From Chitinophaga sp. CF118 (GTDB lineage Bacteria > Bacteroidota > Bacteroidia > Chitinophagales > Chitinophagaceae), in contig NZ_FOMK01000001.1 in assembly GCF_900112615.1 (NCBI RefSeq), positions 558,001-622,000 of the forward strand: DNA of 64,000 nt, written 5' to 3'. Shown here piece by piece: positions 26,886-35,094 of this stretch (its first letter is position 1; each line of letters starts with the position of its first letter). The position numbers and the translations under genes were made by a program. A model generated the notes under the pieces. The model was not told the DNA's origin. It did not search any database and saw nothing but the letters and a program-made list of their open reading frames with translations.

Positions 26886-27534
26886 TGTAGCCATTGCAGA
26901 TGACCATGTGCTTGTAAGAAAAGCACTCAGTCGTCTTATTAATACATTTCCCGATTACTTCATTTTGTTCGAAGCCAGCAACGGAGAAGAAGTAGTAAAA
27001 ATTATCAATAACCGCGAATTGCAGTTGCCGGATATCCTCATTTTGGATGTAAACATGCCCGGCATGAATGGGTATGAAACTGCTACCTGGATCAATAACC
27101 ATTACCCGCAGATTAAAGTACTGGCACTCTCTATGCTGAATGATGAATCTGTGATCATCAAGATGCTGAAATCAGGTGCTAAAGGTTATATTATGAAGAA
27201 TGTGGAACCAGACGATCTCCGGGATGCATTTGATTCCATCATCAAAAAAGACTTCTATTTACCAGATTACATCTCGGGTAAAGTAATCTCAGGATTACAG
27301 AAAGATGTAATGTCGCTCAATGAAAAGATTGAGCTGAGTTCTAAGGAAAAAACATTTCTGCAATATCTCTGTACAGAATTATCCTATAAAGAGATTGCAC
27401 AGAAAATGTTTGTAAGTCCGCGTACTATCGACGATTACAAAAGCAGCCTCTGCGACAAACTGAAAGTGAAAACACGTGTGGGGCTAGTAATTTTTGGAAT
27501 CAGGTACGGACTAATAGATATCAATACCGACTAA
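26857..27534 (+). CDS. NarL/LuxR-type response regulator
   Basis: A 225-residue regulator. The receiver domain (about 8-125) shows the acidic pair DD15-16, the phosphoacceptor Asp64 in LILDVNMPGMNG and the Lys of GAKGYIMKN. The LuxR-type helix-turn-helix (about 160-222) reads SSKEKTFLQYLCTELSYKEIAQKMFVSPRTIDDYKSSLCDKL. It pairs with the overlapping kinase gene. Targets are not evident. The stop codon at 27532-27534 touches the stop of the convergent DUF2264 gene with no bases between and no terminator. Confidence 0.94.
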   Translation: MSITRRAKYSVAIADDHVLVRKALSRLINTFPDYFILFEASNGEEVVKIINNRELQLPDILILDVNMPGMNGYETATWINNHYPQIKVLALSMLNDESVIIKMLKSGAKGYIMKNVEPDDLRDAFDSIIKKDFYLPDYISGKVISGLQKDVMSLNEKIELSSKEKTFLQYLCTELSYKEIAQKMFVSPRTIDDYKSSLCDKLKVKTRVGLVIFGIRYGLIDINTD

Positions 27535-28791
27535 TCATAATGCGTGATCCTTATATACGGTCTTTCCTCTCCATGCTTTTTGCCCCGTCCACTCCACTGG
27601 TTTCTCTGTCCAGAAAGGATGTTGCGACGATAAACCTAATGCCAGAAAACCGGTAGTACAGAGATAAAGACTACCGGTTGCGGTATAAACATCTGCAATT
27701 TCGGGCTGATGCCCGCAGAAGCCTGGTTGCAACCAACCCTTACTGTCAAAGGTACCTGGTGCTTCAAAAATATTCTTCATTACTGCTGTAAGTGCACAAC
27801 GCACCTGAGCAGGTGCCAATTCTGCCGGTAGCTGTTCATGCAGAGCCAGTTGCACCAATGGTTGAAAGGCCGCGTTCCTGTATACCATAGATCTTCCCAC
27901 CACAGGAAAAGTACCTTCCGGCGATATCAGTCTTTCCTGGATCACACCATATCGCTGCATACGCGTGATAGCCAGATCGTATTCCTTTTTGTTGATCTTC
28001 CCTTTATCTGATAATACTTTCAGTATATCCGTCAGCATAGGATGGATCACGAAAGCATTGTAATAATCGTAATGAAAATCTGGTCCGTCTCCATATACCC
28101 CATCTCCCTTATACCACTCTGCATGTTTCTTCACTGCATAATCCACCCGCATACTATCCCATTCTTCTCCAAACAACAAAAGGGCGGCTTCTATTATTGC
28201 GGAAAACAACAACCAGTTATTATATCCTGGTGTAATACTGCGCAAACTCTTAAAACTATTGACCACCTGTTGTTTCACAGTAGCCGGAAGAGGCTCCCAC
28301 AACTGTTTAGGGGCACGGATAAAAGCATGAGCAAGGAAGGCCCCATCTACCAATGGCTGCCCGTCATATTTACCTGTAAAGTTCATGTAATCCGGACCAT
28401 CAGGATTAACTGCCTGTGCGGTTGCTTCCTGTGCATAATTGATCAGATTTATTCTCATACTACCCTCCACCGTCTGATCAGGCCCCAGTTCCAGCCAGGG
28501 AGCTATACCTGCCATCGTGCGGCCAAAAGCTTCCAGGTAGGTGACCTTTTCTACCGGTTTGTTATATCCCGGTGCGGTAACCAGTGGCATCACCTGCTTT
28601 AACTGTCCTTTGCTCAGATTGAGCAGTACAGGTGTAGCAATACGGTTGAGCAATTCTACCCAGTAAGCCCTGTCGGTATTTACAGCATGTGCCTGTTCGT
28701 TTTTAGGGGCTGTCCACAGACTTCCACCTGTTTTCACAGCACCAGCCATGCCTGCCAGCGGAACGGTTTTTATGAAATTACGCCTGTCCAT
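27535..28791 (-). CDS. DUF2264 family protein, possible uronidase
   Basis: A 418-residue exported protein with an Arg-Arg-containing signal MDRRNFIKTVPLAGMAGAV, which suggests Tat export. The body has an (alpha/alpha)-barrel character and DUF2264 motifs such as TYLEAFGRTMAGIAPWLEL, PGYNNWLLFSAIIEAALL and GDGVYGDGPDFHYDYYNAFVIHPML. Relatives of this family have been classed among glycoside hydrolases acting on glucuronic acid (GH154); I state that from memory. The start codon overlaps the GH88 stop by one base (TAATG), so the two are coupled. Both sit under the LacI-type operator at 30016, which supports a role in uronate-containing glycan breakdown. Confidence 0.82.
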   Translation of the reverse strand: MDRRNFIKTVPLAGMAGAVKTGGSLWTAPKNEQAHAVNTDRAYWVELLNRIATPVLLNLSKGQLKQVMPLVTAPGYNKPVEKVTYLEAFGRTMAGIAPWLELGPDQTVEGSMRINLINYAQEATAQAVNPDGPDYMNFTGKYDGQPLVDGAFLAHAFIRAPKQLWEPLPATVKQQVVNSFKSLRSITPGYNNWLLFSAIIEAALLLFGEEWDSMRVDYAVKKHAEWYKGDGVYGDGPDFHYDYYNAFVIHPMLTDILKVLSDKGKINKKEYDLAITRMQRYGVIQERLISPEGTFPVVGRSMVYRNAAFQPLVQLALHEQLPAELAPAQVRCALTAVMKNIFEAPGTFDSKGWLQPGFCGHQPEIADVYTATGSLYLCTTGFLALGLSSQHPFWTEKPVEWTGQKAWRGKTVYKDHAL

Positions 28792-29981
28792 TATTTAGCC
28801 CATTGTTTATATCGTAACAATGCTTCTACAAAATAATAATCTGCGTAGGTCAGTGGCACATCTACTTCAGAATTTTGAGGTAATGACCCTACACTATGCT
28901 TCAGAATGAAATCGTTATTCTCCCCGGCAGTAGCCAGGTAAGCCGGGCTGCACAGGCTTTCCAGCATCTTTTCACCTGCATTCCAGTAACGTGCGGATAT
29001 AGTACCCGTGGTATAACGGCTTAACTCCAGTAATGCAGAAGCTGCTACAGCACCCGCAGAAGCGTCACGTGGTACATTCGGGATACCAGGTGCATCATAG
29101 TCCCAATATGGAATCAGATCTGCCGGTAACCGGGGATGTCCAAGGATAAAACCGGCAATATGCTGGGCCTGATCCAGGTATCTCTTATCTTTTGTTTCGC
29201 GGTACATCATGGTGTAACCATATAATCCCCATGCCTGTCCCCTTGCCCAGGCAGAACTATCTGCTGCTCCCTGGTGTGTATTTCTATTCAGCACAGCACC
29301 GGTAGTGGAATCATATCCTATTACGTGATAAGAGCTGAAATCCGGCCGAAAATGATGTAACATGGTAGTATTTGCATGTGTACGGGCGATGTGGTCAAAT
29401 GAGGGCTCTTTGCTTACCCTGCTGGCCCATGTGAGCAACTCCAGGTTCATCATATTATCGATGATTACAGGAAACTCCCATGCTCCATGATCCCATGATT
29501 TGATACAACCCACTTTTGGATTAAATCGTGTGGACAAAGAACGTGCACTGGTTAGTAATACTGCTTTATAAGCGGGGTTCTTTGTGAGACGATAGCCATT
29601 CCCGAAGCTACAGTACATCATAAAGCCCAGGTCATGTGTACCTTTGTTATTCTTTTCTTTTTCTATCAGTTCATCCCGTTTGATAGCTTCCTGCTTCAAT
29701 GTTTCATCTTTGGTATATTCATACAGATACCACAAAGTACCAGGATAAAAACCGGCTGTCCACCAGTTGGATTTTGCCGTTACCAGCCGGCCGTCTTTAT
29801 TATTGGTAGTACGTGGTAATACGCTGTCTGGCACCTGTTTCATCATAAGTTTATACTGGCTGGCAGCAAAATCCAATGTTTTATTGGCCAGTGCAATCAT
29901 TTGCTTTTTGCGGGCAGGTACCTGTGCAGTTGCATGTATGGCAAACAATGCACATAATAATAAGAAGCTGAGTTTTTTCAT
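28791..29981 (-). CDS. GH88 unsaturated glucuronyl/galacturonyl hydrolase
   Basis: GH88 enzymes hydrate and split the 4,5-unsaturated uronic acid left at the non-reducing end by lyases. The start is placed at 29981, where the signal peptide MKKLSFLLLCALFAIHATAQ begins; the frame extends to 30002. Family motifs include NWWTAGFYPGTLWYLYEYT, THDLGFMMYCSFGNGYRLT (one catalytic Asp), WDHGAWEFPVIIDNMMNLELL (second Asp), and RGQAWGLYGYTMMYR. The released unsaturated uronate becomes the substrate of KduI and KduD encoded next door. A -7 element and a LacI-type palindrome lie just upstream. Confidence 0.93.
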   Translation of the reverse strand: MKKLSFLLLCALFAIHATAQVPARKKQMIALANKTLDFAASQYKLMMKQVPDSVLPRTTNNKDGRLVTAKSNWWTAGFYPGTLWYLYEYTKDETLKQEAIKRDELIEKEKNNKGTHDLGFMMYCSFGNGYRLTKNPAYKAVLLTSARSLSTRFNPKVGCIKSWDHGAWEFPVIIDNMMNLELLTWASRVSKEPSFDHIARTHANTTMLHHFRPDFSSYHVIGYDSTTGAVLNRNTHQGAADSSAWARGQAWGLYGYTMMYRETKDKRYLDQAQHIAGFILGHPRLPADLIPYWDYDAPGIPNVPRDASAGAVAASALLELSRYTTGTISARYWNAGEKMLESLCSPAYLATAGENNDFILKHSVGSLPQNSEVDVPLTYADYYFVEALLRYKQWAK

Positions 29982-30015
29982 CCGGGTAATTTTAAAGAAC
30001 ATTTCAGATTATCTG

Positions 30016-30027
30016 GCAAACGTTTGC
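30016..30027. promoter_or_regulatory. LacI-family operator, site 1 (GH88 promoter)
   Basis: GCAAACGTTTGC is a perfect 12-bp palindrome with the central CG typical of LacI-family sites. It is the core of the 16-bp palindromes at 33112 and 36443. It lies just downstream of the -7 element at 30041-30048 for the leftward GH88 gene, a position expected to block transcription. Confidence 0.85.
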
Positions 30028-30040
30028 ATATAGACTACTG

Positions 30041-30048
30041 CAAACATA
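30041..30048 (-). promoter_or_regulatory. Bacteroidota -7 element for the GH88-DUF2264 operon
   Basis: On the reverse strand the sequence reads TATGTTTG, an exact TAnnTTTG match, 60 bp upstream of the GH88 start and adjacent to operator site 1. Confidence 0.6.
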
Positions 30049-30064
30049 TTTATGTATGTTTAAA

Positions 30065-30380
30065 TGATCATCACTTTCTCTGTTTCCATTTTTCACGTAC
30101 TATATTAAGGATTTCAATAGTAATCAACTTAATGTTTCTTTATCATCAAATGCTTTTACAGAAACCATATGTGATCACTCTATTCTGCCTTCTTTTCCTT
30201 ACAGCAACATTGAGAATTTCAATAGTGATCCGCTTTATAGAATCACTTTCTTTATCATAACATCGGGTGCTTCGGAGGAAGCATAGATGATCAGTTTTAA
30301 ATCATCCTTTTCCTTTGCCTTGTTTCTTTAGTACAACATCAGGTCCTTCTGTAGAAGCGCGGGTAATTAGTTTTATAGGA
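30065..30380 (-). repeat. Decayed tandem copies of the 3' end of the lacI-type gene
   Basis: The last coding stretch of the regulator (about 30321-30380) aligns without gaps to 30243-30302, sharing TTTCTTTA, AACATC, GGT.CTTC and AGTTTTA. A further copy lies at about 30134-30185. The flanks repeat too: ATTTCAATAGTAATC at 30113-30127 and ATTTCAATAGTGATC at about 30216-30230. The hexamer TGATCA marks units at 30065, 30172 and 30288. None of the outer copies encodes a gene. Confidence 0.65.
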
Positions 30381-31366
30381 ATAATCTCTTCCGAATACTT
30401 TTTCGGAGTTGACTTCGGCTGTTGTAACAGAGCAAGTAAAGCTGCCGCTACCCTTTCACCCATCATTGCCGGACACTGATCTACCGAAGTAATAGACGGT
30501 GTAATGATCTCTGCACGCGGATCATTGGAATAACCGGTGACTTTAATATCTTCCGGCACCCGCAGATTGATCTTGCGGCAATATTCCAGAATGGTAATAG
30601 CAGTTGTATCATTGGCTGCGAAAATACCATCCGGATAAGGCTTCTGCGCGAATATTTTCTCGCAGGTCTGCCACGCATTTTCACGGGTTAATTCGTGGTA
30701 AAAGATGCGTGATTTATTAAAGGGGATCTTATACTTCCGGAGAGCACTTTTATATCCCGCAACTCTTTCTACATAGAGATTGCAGGTAAGTGGTCCTGAG
30801 ATATGTACAATGTCTTTGCAACCTTTTTCTATCAGGTGCTGAGTAACTGTAAAGCCTCCCAGGTAATCATCCCCTTTGATTACTTTCACCCCATAATCTT
30901 TCGGCACACGGTCAAAGAACACCAGTGGAATATTGTTATCATTAAACACATCGAAGTGCGAGAAATCAGTTGTATACAACGTAGTAGATACCGCCAGCGC
31001 GTCCACACGTGCAGAATACAATGTATCTGCCAGTGCTATTTCCTGCTCATATGAATCATTGGATTGACAGATCAGCAGGTTATATCCATGTTCCTGCAAC
31101 TTATTCTGAATCACGGTGCTGATAGTAGCAGGAAAGAACATGGAAATACGCGGTACTACCAGCCCGATGGTTTTGCTTTTATTATTTCGCAAACCCGCGG
31201 CCATAGTATTGGGACGATAACCCAGCTTACGGGCCATTTTCTTAACCCTTTCTTTTGTACGCGCACTGATATTTGGATTGTCATTCAGTGCACGTGAAAC
31301 AGTGGACACCGAGAGGCTCAATTCTTCTGCGATATCTACAATTGTCTTTTCAGTTCTTTTGCTCAT
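30302..31366 (-). CDS. LacI-family transcriptional regulator of uronate catabolism
   Basis: A 354-residue repressor-type protein. The N-terminal LacI helix-turn-helix (about 7-55) reads TIVDIAEELSLSVSTVSRALNDNP, with the hinge helix NTMAAGLRN. The rest is a periplasmic-binding-protein-like effector domain starting TIGLVVPRISMFFPATI. It lies 22 bp downstream of kduD in a kduI-kduD-regulator transcript. Three LacI-type palindromes in the surrounding uronate genes are the obvious targets. The effector is unknown; 2-keto-3-deoxygluconate or its phosphate would suit the pathway (inference). The region past its stop holds decayed copies of its own 3' end. Confidence 0.93.
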   Translation of the reverse strand: MSKRTEKTIVDIAEELSLSVSTVSRALNDNPNISARTKERVKKMARKLGYRPNTMAAGLRNNKSKTIGLVVPRISMFFPATISTVIQNKLQEHGYNLLICQSNDSYEQEIALADTLYSARVDALAVSTTLYTTDFSHFDVFNDNNIPLVFFDRVPKDYGVKVIKGDDYLGGFTVTQHLIEKGCKDIVHISGPLTCNLYVERVAGYKSALRKYKIPFNKSRIFYHELTRENAWQTCEKIFAQKPYPDGIFAANDTTAITILEYCRKINLRVPEDIKVTGYSNDPRAEIITPSITSVDQCPAMMGERVAAALLALLQQPKSTPKKYSEEIIPIKLITRASTEGPDVVLKKQGKGKG

Positions 31367-31388
31367 ATATCAGTATTCAGGTGGAATT

Positions 31389-32156
31389 TCATCGTCCCAT
31401 CCATCCCCCGTCTACTGTTAAAATGGTGCCATGTATATAATCCGACGCCCTGGAAGCCAGAAATACGGCCGGTCCTTTAAAGTCTTCCGGCTCACCCCAG
31501 CGCCCTGCCGGTATACGGTCCAATATAGCAGTACTCCGTTTTTCATCTGCACGTAATGCAGCTGTATTATCCGTAGCAATATATCCGGGTGCAATAGCAT
31601 TCACATTGATGCCTTTACCAGCCCATTCATTGGCAAATGCCTTTACCAGTGAACCTACTGCTCCTTTGCTTGCGGCATAACCAGGTACATTAATCCCCCC
31701 CTGGAATGTAAGTAACGATGCCGTAAAGATAATCTTTCCGCTTCCATGTAACAGCATCAGTTTACCTATTTCCCGGGTTAGGATGAAAGCTGCATTCAGG
31801 TTGATGTTCAATACCTCATCCCAATATTCATCCGGATGCTCTGCTGCCGGCTTTCTCAGGATAGTACCTGCATTATTCACCAGGATGTCTATAACAGGGA
31901 AACGACCTGTTACTTCATTGATAAAGCTATATAGTGCGGGACGGTTGCCAAGGTCTGCCTGGTAAGCATGAAACTTCCGGCCAACTGCAGTTACAGCCTT
32001 TTCTATATCACTGCCTTCTTTTTCAAGAGAGGCAGATACACCAATGATGTCTGCACCTGCTTCTGCCAGTGCCAGTGCCATTCCAAAGCCTATACCTCTT
32101 TTACAACCTGTTACCAGCGCCGTTTTTCCCGTAAGATCAAATGATTGTAATACCAT
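31389..32156 (-). CDS. kduD: 2-dehydro-3-deoxy-D-gluconate 5-dehydrogenase (short-chain dehydrogenase)
   Basis: KduD reduces 2,5-diketo-3-deoxygluconate to 2-keto-3-deoxygluconate (KDG) with NAD(P)H. The 255-residue SDR shows TGCKRGIGFGMALALAEAGAD (cofactor loop), NNAGTILRKP, and the catalytic Ser...Tyr-x-x-x-Lys set in ASLLTFQGG and PGYAASKGAVG. The C-terminal GTILTVDGGWMGR is typical of KduD. It lies 12 bp after kduI. The chemistry follows from the neighbour KduI; the SDR fold alone would not fix the substrate. Confidence 0.92.
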   Translation of the reverse strand: MVLQSFDLTGKTALVTGCKRGIGFGMALALAEAGADIIGVSASLEKEGSDIEKAVTAVGRKFHAYQADLGNRPALYSFINEVTGRFPVIDILVNNAGTILRKPAAEHPDEYWDEVLNINLNAAFILTREIGKLMLLHGSGKIIFTASLLTFQGGINVPGYAASKGAVGSLVKAFANEWAGKGINVNAIAPGYIATDNTAALRADEKRSTAILDRIPAGRWGEPEDFKGPAVFLASRASDYIHGTILTVDGGWMGR

Positions 32157-32168
32157 ACATGATTAAAT

Positions 32169-33005
32169 TTATCGCAGTTCAGGAATAGCACATACATCCA
32201 TATCGCTGTAATCCAGATTTTCGCCAGCCATTCCCCATATAAAGGTATAATTGCTGGTACCTGCACCAGAGTGGATAGACCAGGGAGGAGAAATTACCGC
32301 CTGTTCATTCTGCATCCAGATATGCCTTGTTTCCTGTGGCTGCCCCCAGAAATGACATACAGACTGCCCCTTGGGAACTTCAAAATAGAAATATACTTCC
32401 ATTCGCCTATCGTGCGTATGCGCCGGCATTGTATTCCATACGCTGCCTGTTTTCAGCTCCGTCATCCCCATCTGCAACTGGCAGGTAGTCAGTACACTCG
32501 CTACTATCAACTTATTGATAGTACGGTGGTTAGCTGTTTCCAGTGTGCCCAGCGTCACTACCTCTGCATCTTTGCGGGTAACAAGACGGGTGGGATATAC
32601 CTGGTGTGCCGGGGTTGAGTTCAGATAAAATTTAGCAGGTGCTGTGACATCGTTACTGCTGAAAAGCAATTCCTGCTTTCCTCTTCCTATATATAATGCT
32701 TCCTTAAAACCTATTTCAAAAACTTCTCCATCTACAGTTACAGTTCCAGTACCTCCTACATTGATAATGCCTAATTCACGCCTTTCAAGAAAGTATACCG
32801 CCTTTAACTGATCAGGTGCTTCCAGCCGTAAAGCCTTTGTTACAGGCATAATACCACCGGTAATAAAACGATCATAATGACTGTACACCAGTTTTACGCC
32901 ATCCTGTTCAAACAGCTTATCTATTAAAAGTTCATTGCGTGTTTCTTCTGTATTCCAGCGTTGTACAGCGGCTGGACTGGAGGCATACCTCGTTTCTGCT
33001 TTCAT
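32169..33005 (-). CDS. kduI: 5-dehydro-4-deoxy-D-glucuronate isomerase
   Basis: KduI isomerises 4-deoxy-5-ketouronate, the breakdown form of unsaturated uronate, to the diketo sugar used by KduD. The 278-residue cupin protein has [23 protein letters not shown] at the N-terminus, [14 protein letters not shown] in the middle and the metal-site segment [19 protein letters not shown]. The C-terminal [20 protein letters not shown] block is also characteristic. It is first in the leftward kduI-kduD-lacI transcript, with the LacI-type palindrome 107 bp upstream. Confidence 0.96.
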   Translation of the reverse strand: MKAETRYASSPAAVQRWNTEETRNELLIDKLFEQDGVKLVYSHYDRFITGGIMPVTKALRLEAPDQLKAVYFLERRELGIINVGGTGTVTVDGEVFEIGFKEALYIGRGKQELLFSSNDVTAPAKFYLNSTPAHQVYPTRLVTRKDAEVVTLGTLETANHRTINKLIVASVLTTCQLQMGMTELKTGSVWNTMPAHTHDRRMEVYFYFEVPKGQSVCHFWGQPQETRHIWMQNEQAVISPPWSIHSGAGTSNYTFIWGMAGENLDYSDMDVCAIPELR

Positions 33006-33111
33006 AAGCCAGACATATTAAAATTTAGAAATGATGACTACTTCAGGGAGTGATGCTGTATCAGTTGCATCCTTCATAACTGAATGGAAAGATAGAATAT
33101 AATGAAGAAAT

Positions 33112-33127
33112 ATGCAAACGTTTGCAT
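33112..33127. promoter_or_regulatory. LacI-family operator, site 2 (kduI/uxaA divergent region)
   Basis: ATGCAAACGTTTGCAT is a perfect 16-bp palindrome, identical to the site at 36443. It lies between the divergent kduI (start 33005) and uxaA (start 33307), so one bound repressor could control both directions. Confidence 0.9.
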
Positions 33128-33306
33128 TTAAAATTAAAAGGGACCTGATCAGTTAGCAGTAATCGGGAATAGGGACCTGTTTTCCCCTCTTTCCAATATT
33201 AAATTTTCAGCTAAACGGATTTAGCAAAGAAGTGAAGTCAAAATGTCATCAATGATTAAGATTTTAGTATTAACAGCGGGTTCTGATATTTCATACTTTA
33301 GCCATT

Positions 33307-34953
33307 ATGAATACGTATCTACAAATACATCCCGACGACAATGTTCTGGTGGCCCTGCAGGATTTGCAGGCAGGCACTGAAATCGGGTTCAATGGTTCCA
33401 CTATTAAACTACTGAAAAACGTCTCTGCCAAACATAAATTCATGATCACCGACGTACAAACCGGTGATCCTATTACTATGTACGGAGTGCTGGTTGGTAA
33501 AGCCAATGAACCTATTCACAAAGGAGAAGTAATTACTATCTCCAATGTAAAACACGATGCCAATGCTTTTCATGAAAAAGAAGGAAGCATAGAATGGCAG
33601 AAACCCGATGTAAGTAAATGGGAAACACGCACCTTCAATGGCTTCCATCGTAAGGACGGACAGGTTGGTACACGCAATTACTGGCTGGTTATCCCAATGG
33701 TATTTTGTGAAAACCGCAATGTAAGCGTGATCAAAACTGCCTTTGAAAGAGGACTGGGCTTCGCTCCTACTGAGATCTACAATGAGCAGGTGCAGGATCT
33801 TGTTTCACTATACAAACAAGGCAATGTAAATGCAATTAAAGATTACCAGGCAGAGGCTGTAACGTTAACAAGTAAACGAAATACCGTTTTCTCCAATATA
33901 GACGGTATCAAATTCCTTACCCACGAAGGTGGCTGCGGTGGTACCCGTCAGGATGCAGACGCACTGTGCGCATTACTTGCAGGTTACATTCACCATCCTA
34001 ATGTGGCAGGTGCTACCATACTTAGCCTGGGTTGCCAGCATGCGCAGGTATCTATCCTGCAGGAATCACTGAAAAAGCTGAATGCTGATTTTGATAAACC
34101 ACTCCTGGTATTCGAACAGCAGAAAAGCGCTTCGGAATTCTCCATGCTGTCTAACGCTATTAAAGAAACTTTCCTGGCACTGATAGAAGCTGATAAAGTA
34201 AACCGCAAACCTACACCTTTATCCAAACTGGTAATAGGACTGGAATGTGGTGGTTCTGATGGCTTCTCTGGTATCTCAGCTAACCCGGCTGTTGGGCATA
34301 CATCCGATTTGCTGGTAGCACTGGGTGGTACTTCCATCCTTTCTGAATTTCCTGAGCTGTGTGGTGTTGAACAGGAGCTGATTAACCGTTGCATAGAAAA
34401 AGATACGTCAGATAAATTCATTCGCATTATGCGTGCGTATGAAAGTCAGGCAGAATCTGTAGGCTCCGGTTTCTATATGAACCCTTCTCCTGGTAACATC
34501 AAAGATGGGTTGATCACAGATGCAATCAAATCTGCAGGGGCTGCTAAAAAAGGCGGTATCTCTCCTGTTACAGATGTACTGGACTATACAGAATATGTGA
34601 AGAGACCAGGACTGAACCTGTTGTGTACGCCAGGAAATGATGTGGAATCTACCTCTGCTGAAGTTGGGTCTGGTGCTAATATAGTGCTGTTCACCACAGG
34701 ATTAGGTACGCCTACAGGTAATCCAATTGCGCCTGTAGTGAAGCTGGCTACAAATACAAAACTGGCTCAGCGTATGCCTGATATCATCGATATCAATACA
34801 GGCACCATCATCAGCGGAGAAAAATCTATTGAAGAGATGGGCGAGGAAATTATGGAATTTGTGATCAAAACTGCTAATGGTGAAGTACATACCAAAGCTG
34901 AACTATTAAACCAGGATGATTTCATTCCGTGGAAACGGGGGGTGAGTCTTTAG
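33307..34953 (+). CDS. uxaA: Altronate dehydratase
   Basis: UxaA dehydrates D-altronate to KDG in the galacturonate branch. The 548-residue protein has the small SAF-type domain at the N-terminus (about 5-90, with HPDDNVLVALQDLQAG and VQTGDPITMYG). The large UxaA domain follows (about 115-548), with FHRKDGQVGTRNYW, HEGGCGGTRQDAD, GLECGGSDGFSGISANPAVG and VDVxGSGANIVLFTTGLGTPTGNP-like segments. It is slightly longer than the E. coli enzyme but complete. It stands alone rightward, divergent from kduI across operator site 2, and ends at a strong terminator. Confidence 0.95.
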   Translation: MNTYLQIHPDDNVLVALQDLQAGTEIGFNGSTIKLLKNVSAKHKFMITDVQTGDPITMYGVLVGKANEPIHKGEVITISNVKHDANAFHEKEGSIEWQKPDVSKWETRTFNGFHRKDGQVGTRNYWLVIPMVFCENRNVSVIKTAFERGLGFAPTEIYNEQVQDLVSLYKQGNVNAIKDYQAEAVTLTSKRNTVFSNIDGIKFLTHEGGCGGTRQDADALCALLAGYIHHPNVAGATILSLGCQHAQVSILQESLKKLNADFDKPLLVFEQQKSASEFSMLSNAIKETFLALIEADKVNRKPTPLSKLVIGLECGGSDGFSGISANPAVGHTSDLLVALGGTSILSEFPELCGVEQELINRCIEKDTSDKFIRIMRAYESQAESVGSGFYMNPSPGNIKDGLITDAIKSAGAAKKGGISPVTDVLDYTEYVKRPGLNLLCTPGNDVESTSAEVGSGANIVLFTTGLGTPTGNPIAPVVKLATNTKLAQRMPDIIDINTGTIISGEKSIEEMGEEIMEFVIKTANGEVHTKAELLNQDDFIPWKRGVSL

Positions 34954-35001
34954 TAGATATAATCTCACAATGCCATGTCGGTGAGCTTAGAACCGAATTA
35001 A

Positions 35002-35038
35002 AAGAGCCTGTATTGTACTAATACAGGCTCTTCTTATT
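35002..35038. terminator. Terminator between convergent uxaA and the hexuronate transporter gene
   Basis: AAGAGCCTGTATT (35002-35014) pairs with AATACAGGCTCTT (35020-35032), 5-nt loop. It is followed by TCTTATTTT on the plus strand and preceded by an A-rich stretch, so it may work in both directions. Confidence 0.85.
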
Positions 35039-35094
35039 TTATCTGGTTGTCTGCTAATAGTTTGTCTATTATTTTAAGACACACTTATTTTTCA

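Noticed and set aside
33140..33179. GGGACCTG direct repeat upstream of uxaA (33140 and 33172)
   Set aside because: Short, not palindromic, not repeated at the other uronate promoters; the LacI palindrome explains regulation better.
1498..33285. Shared TATTAACAGCGG at the 1497 hairpin and before uxaA (about 33268-33279)
   Set aside because: Only two copies in unrelated contexts and one is part of a terminator stem; coincidence is the simpler reading.
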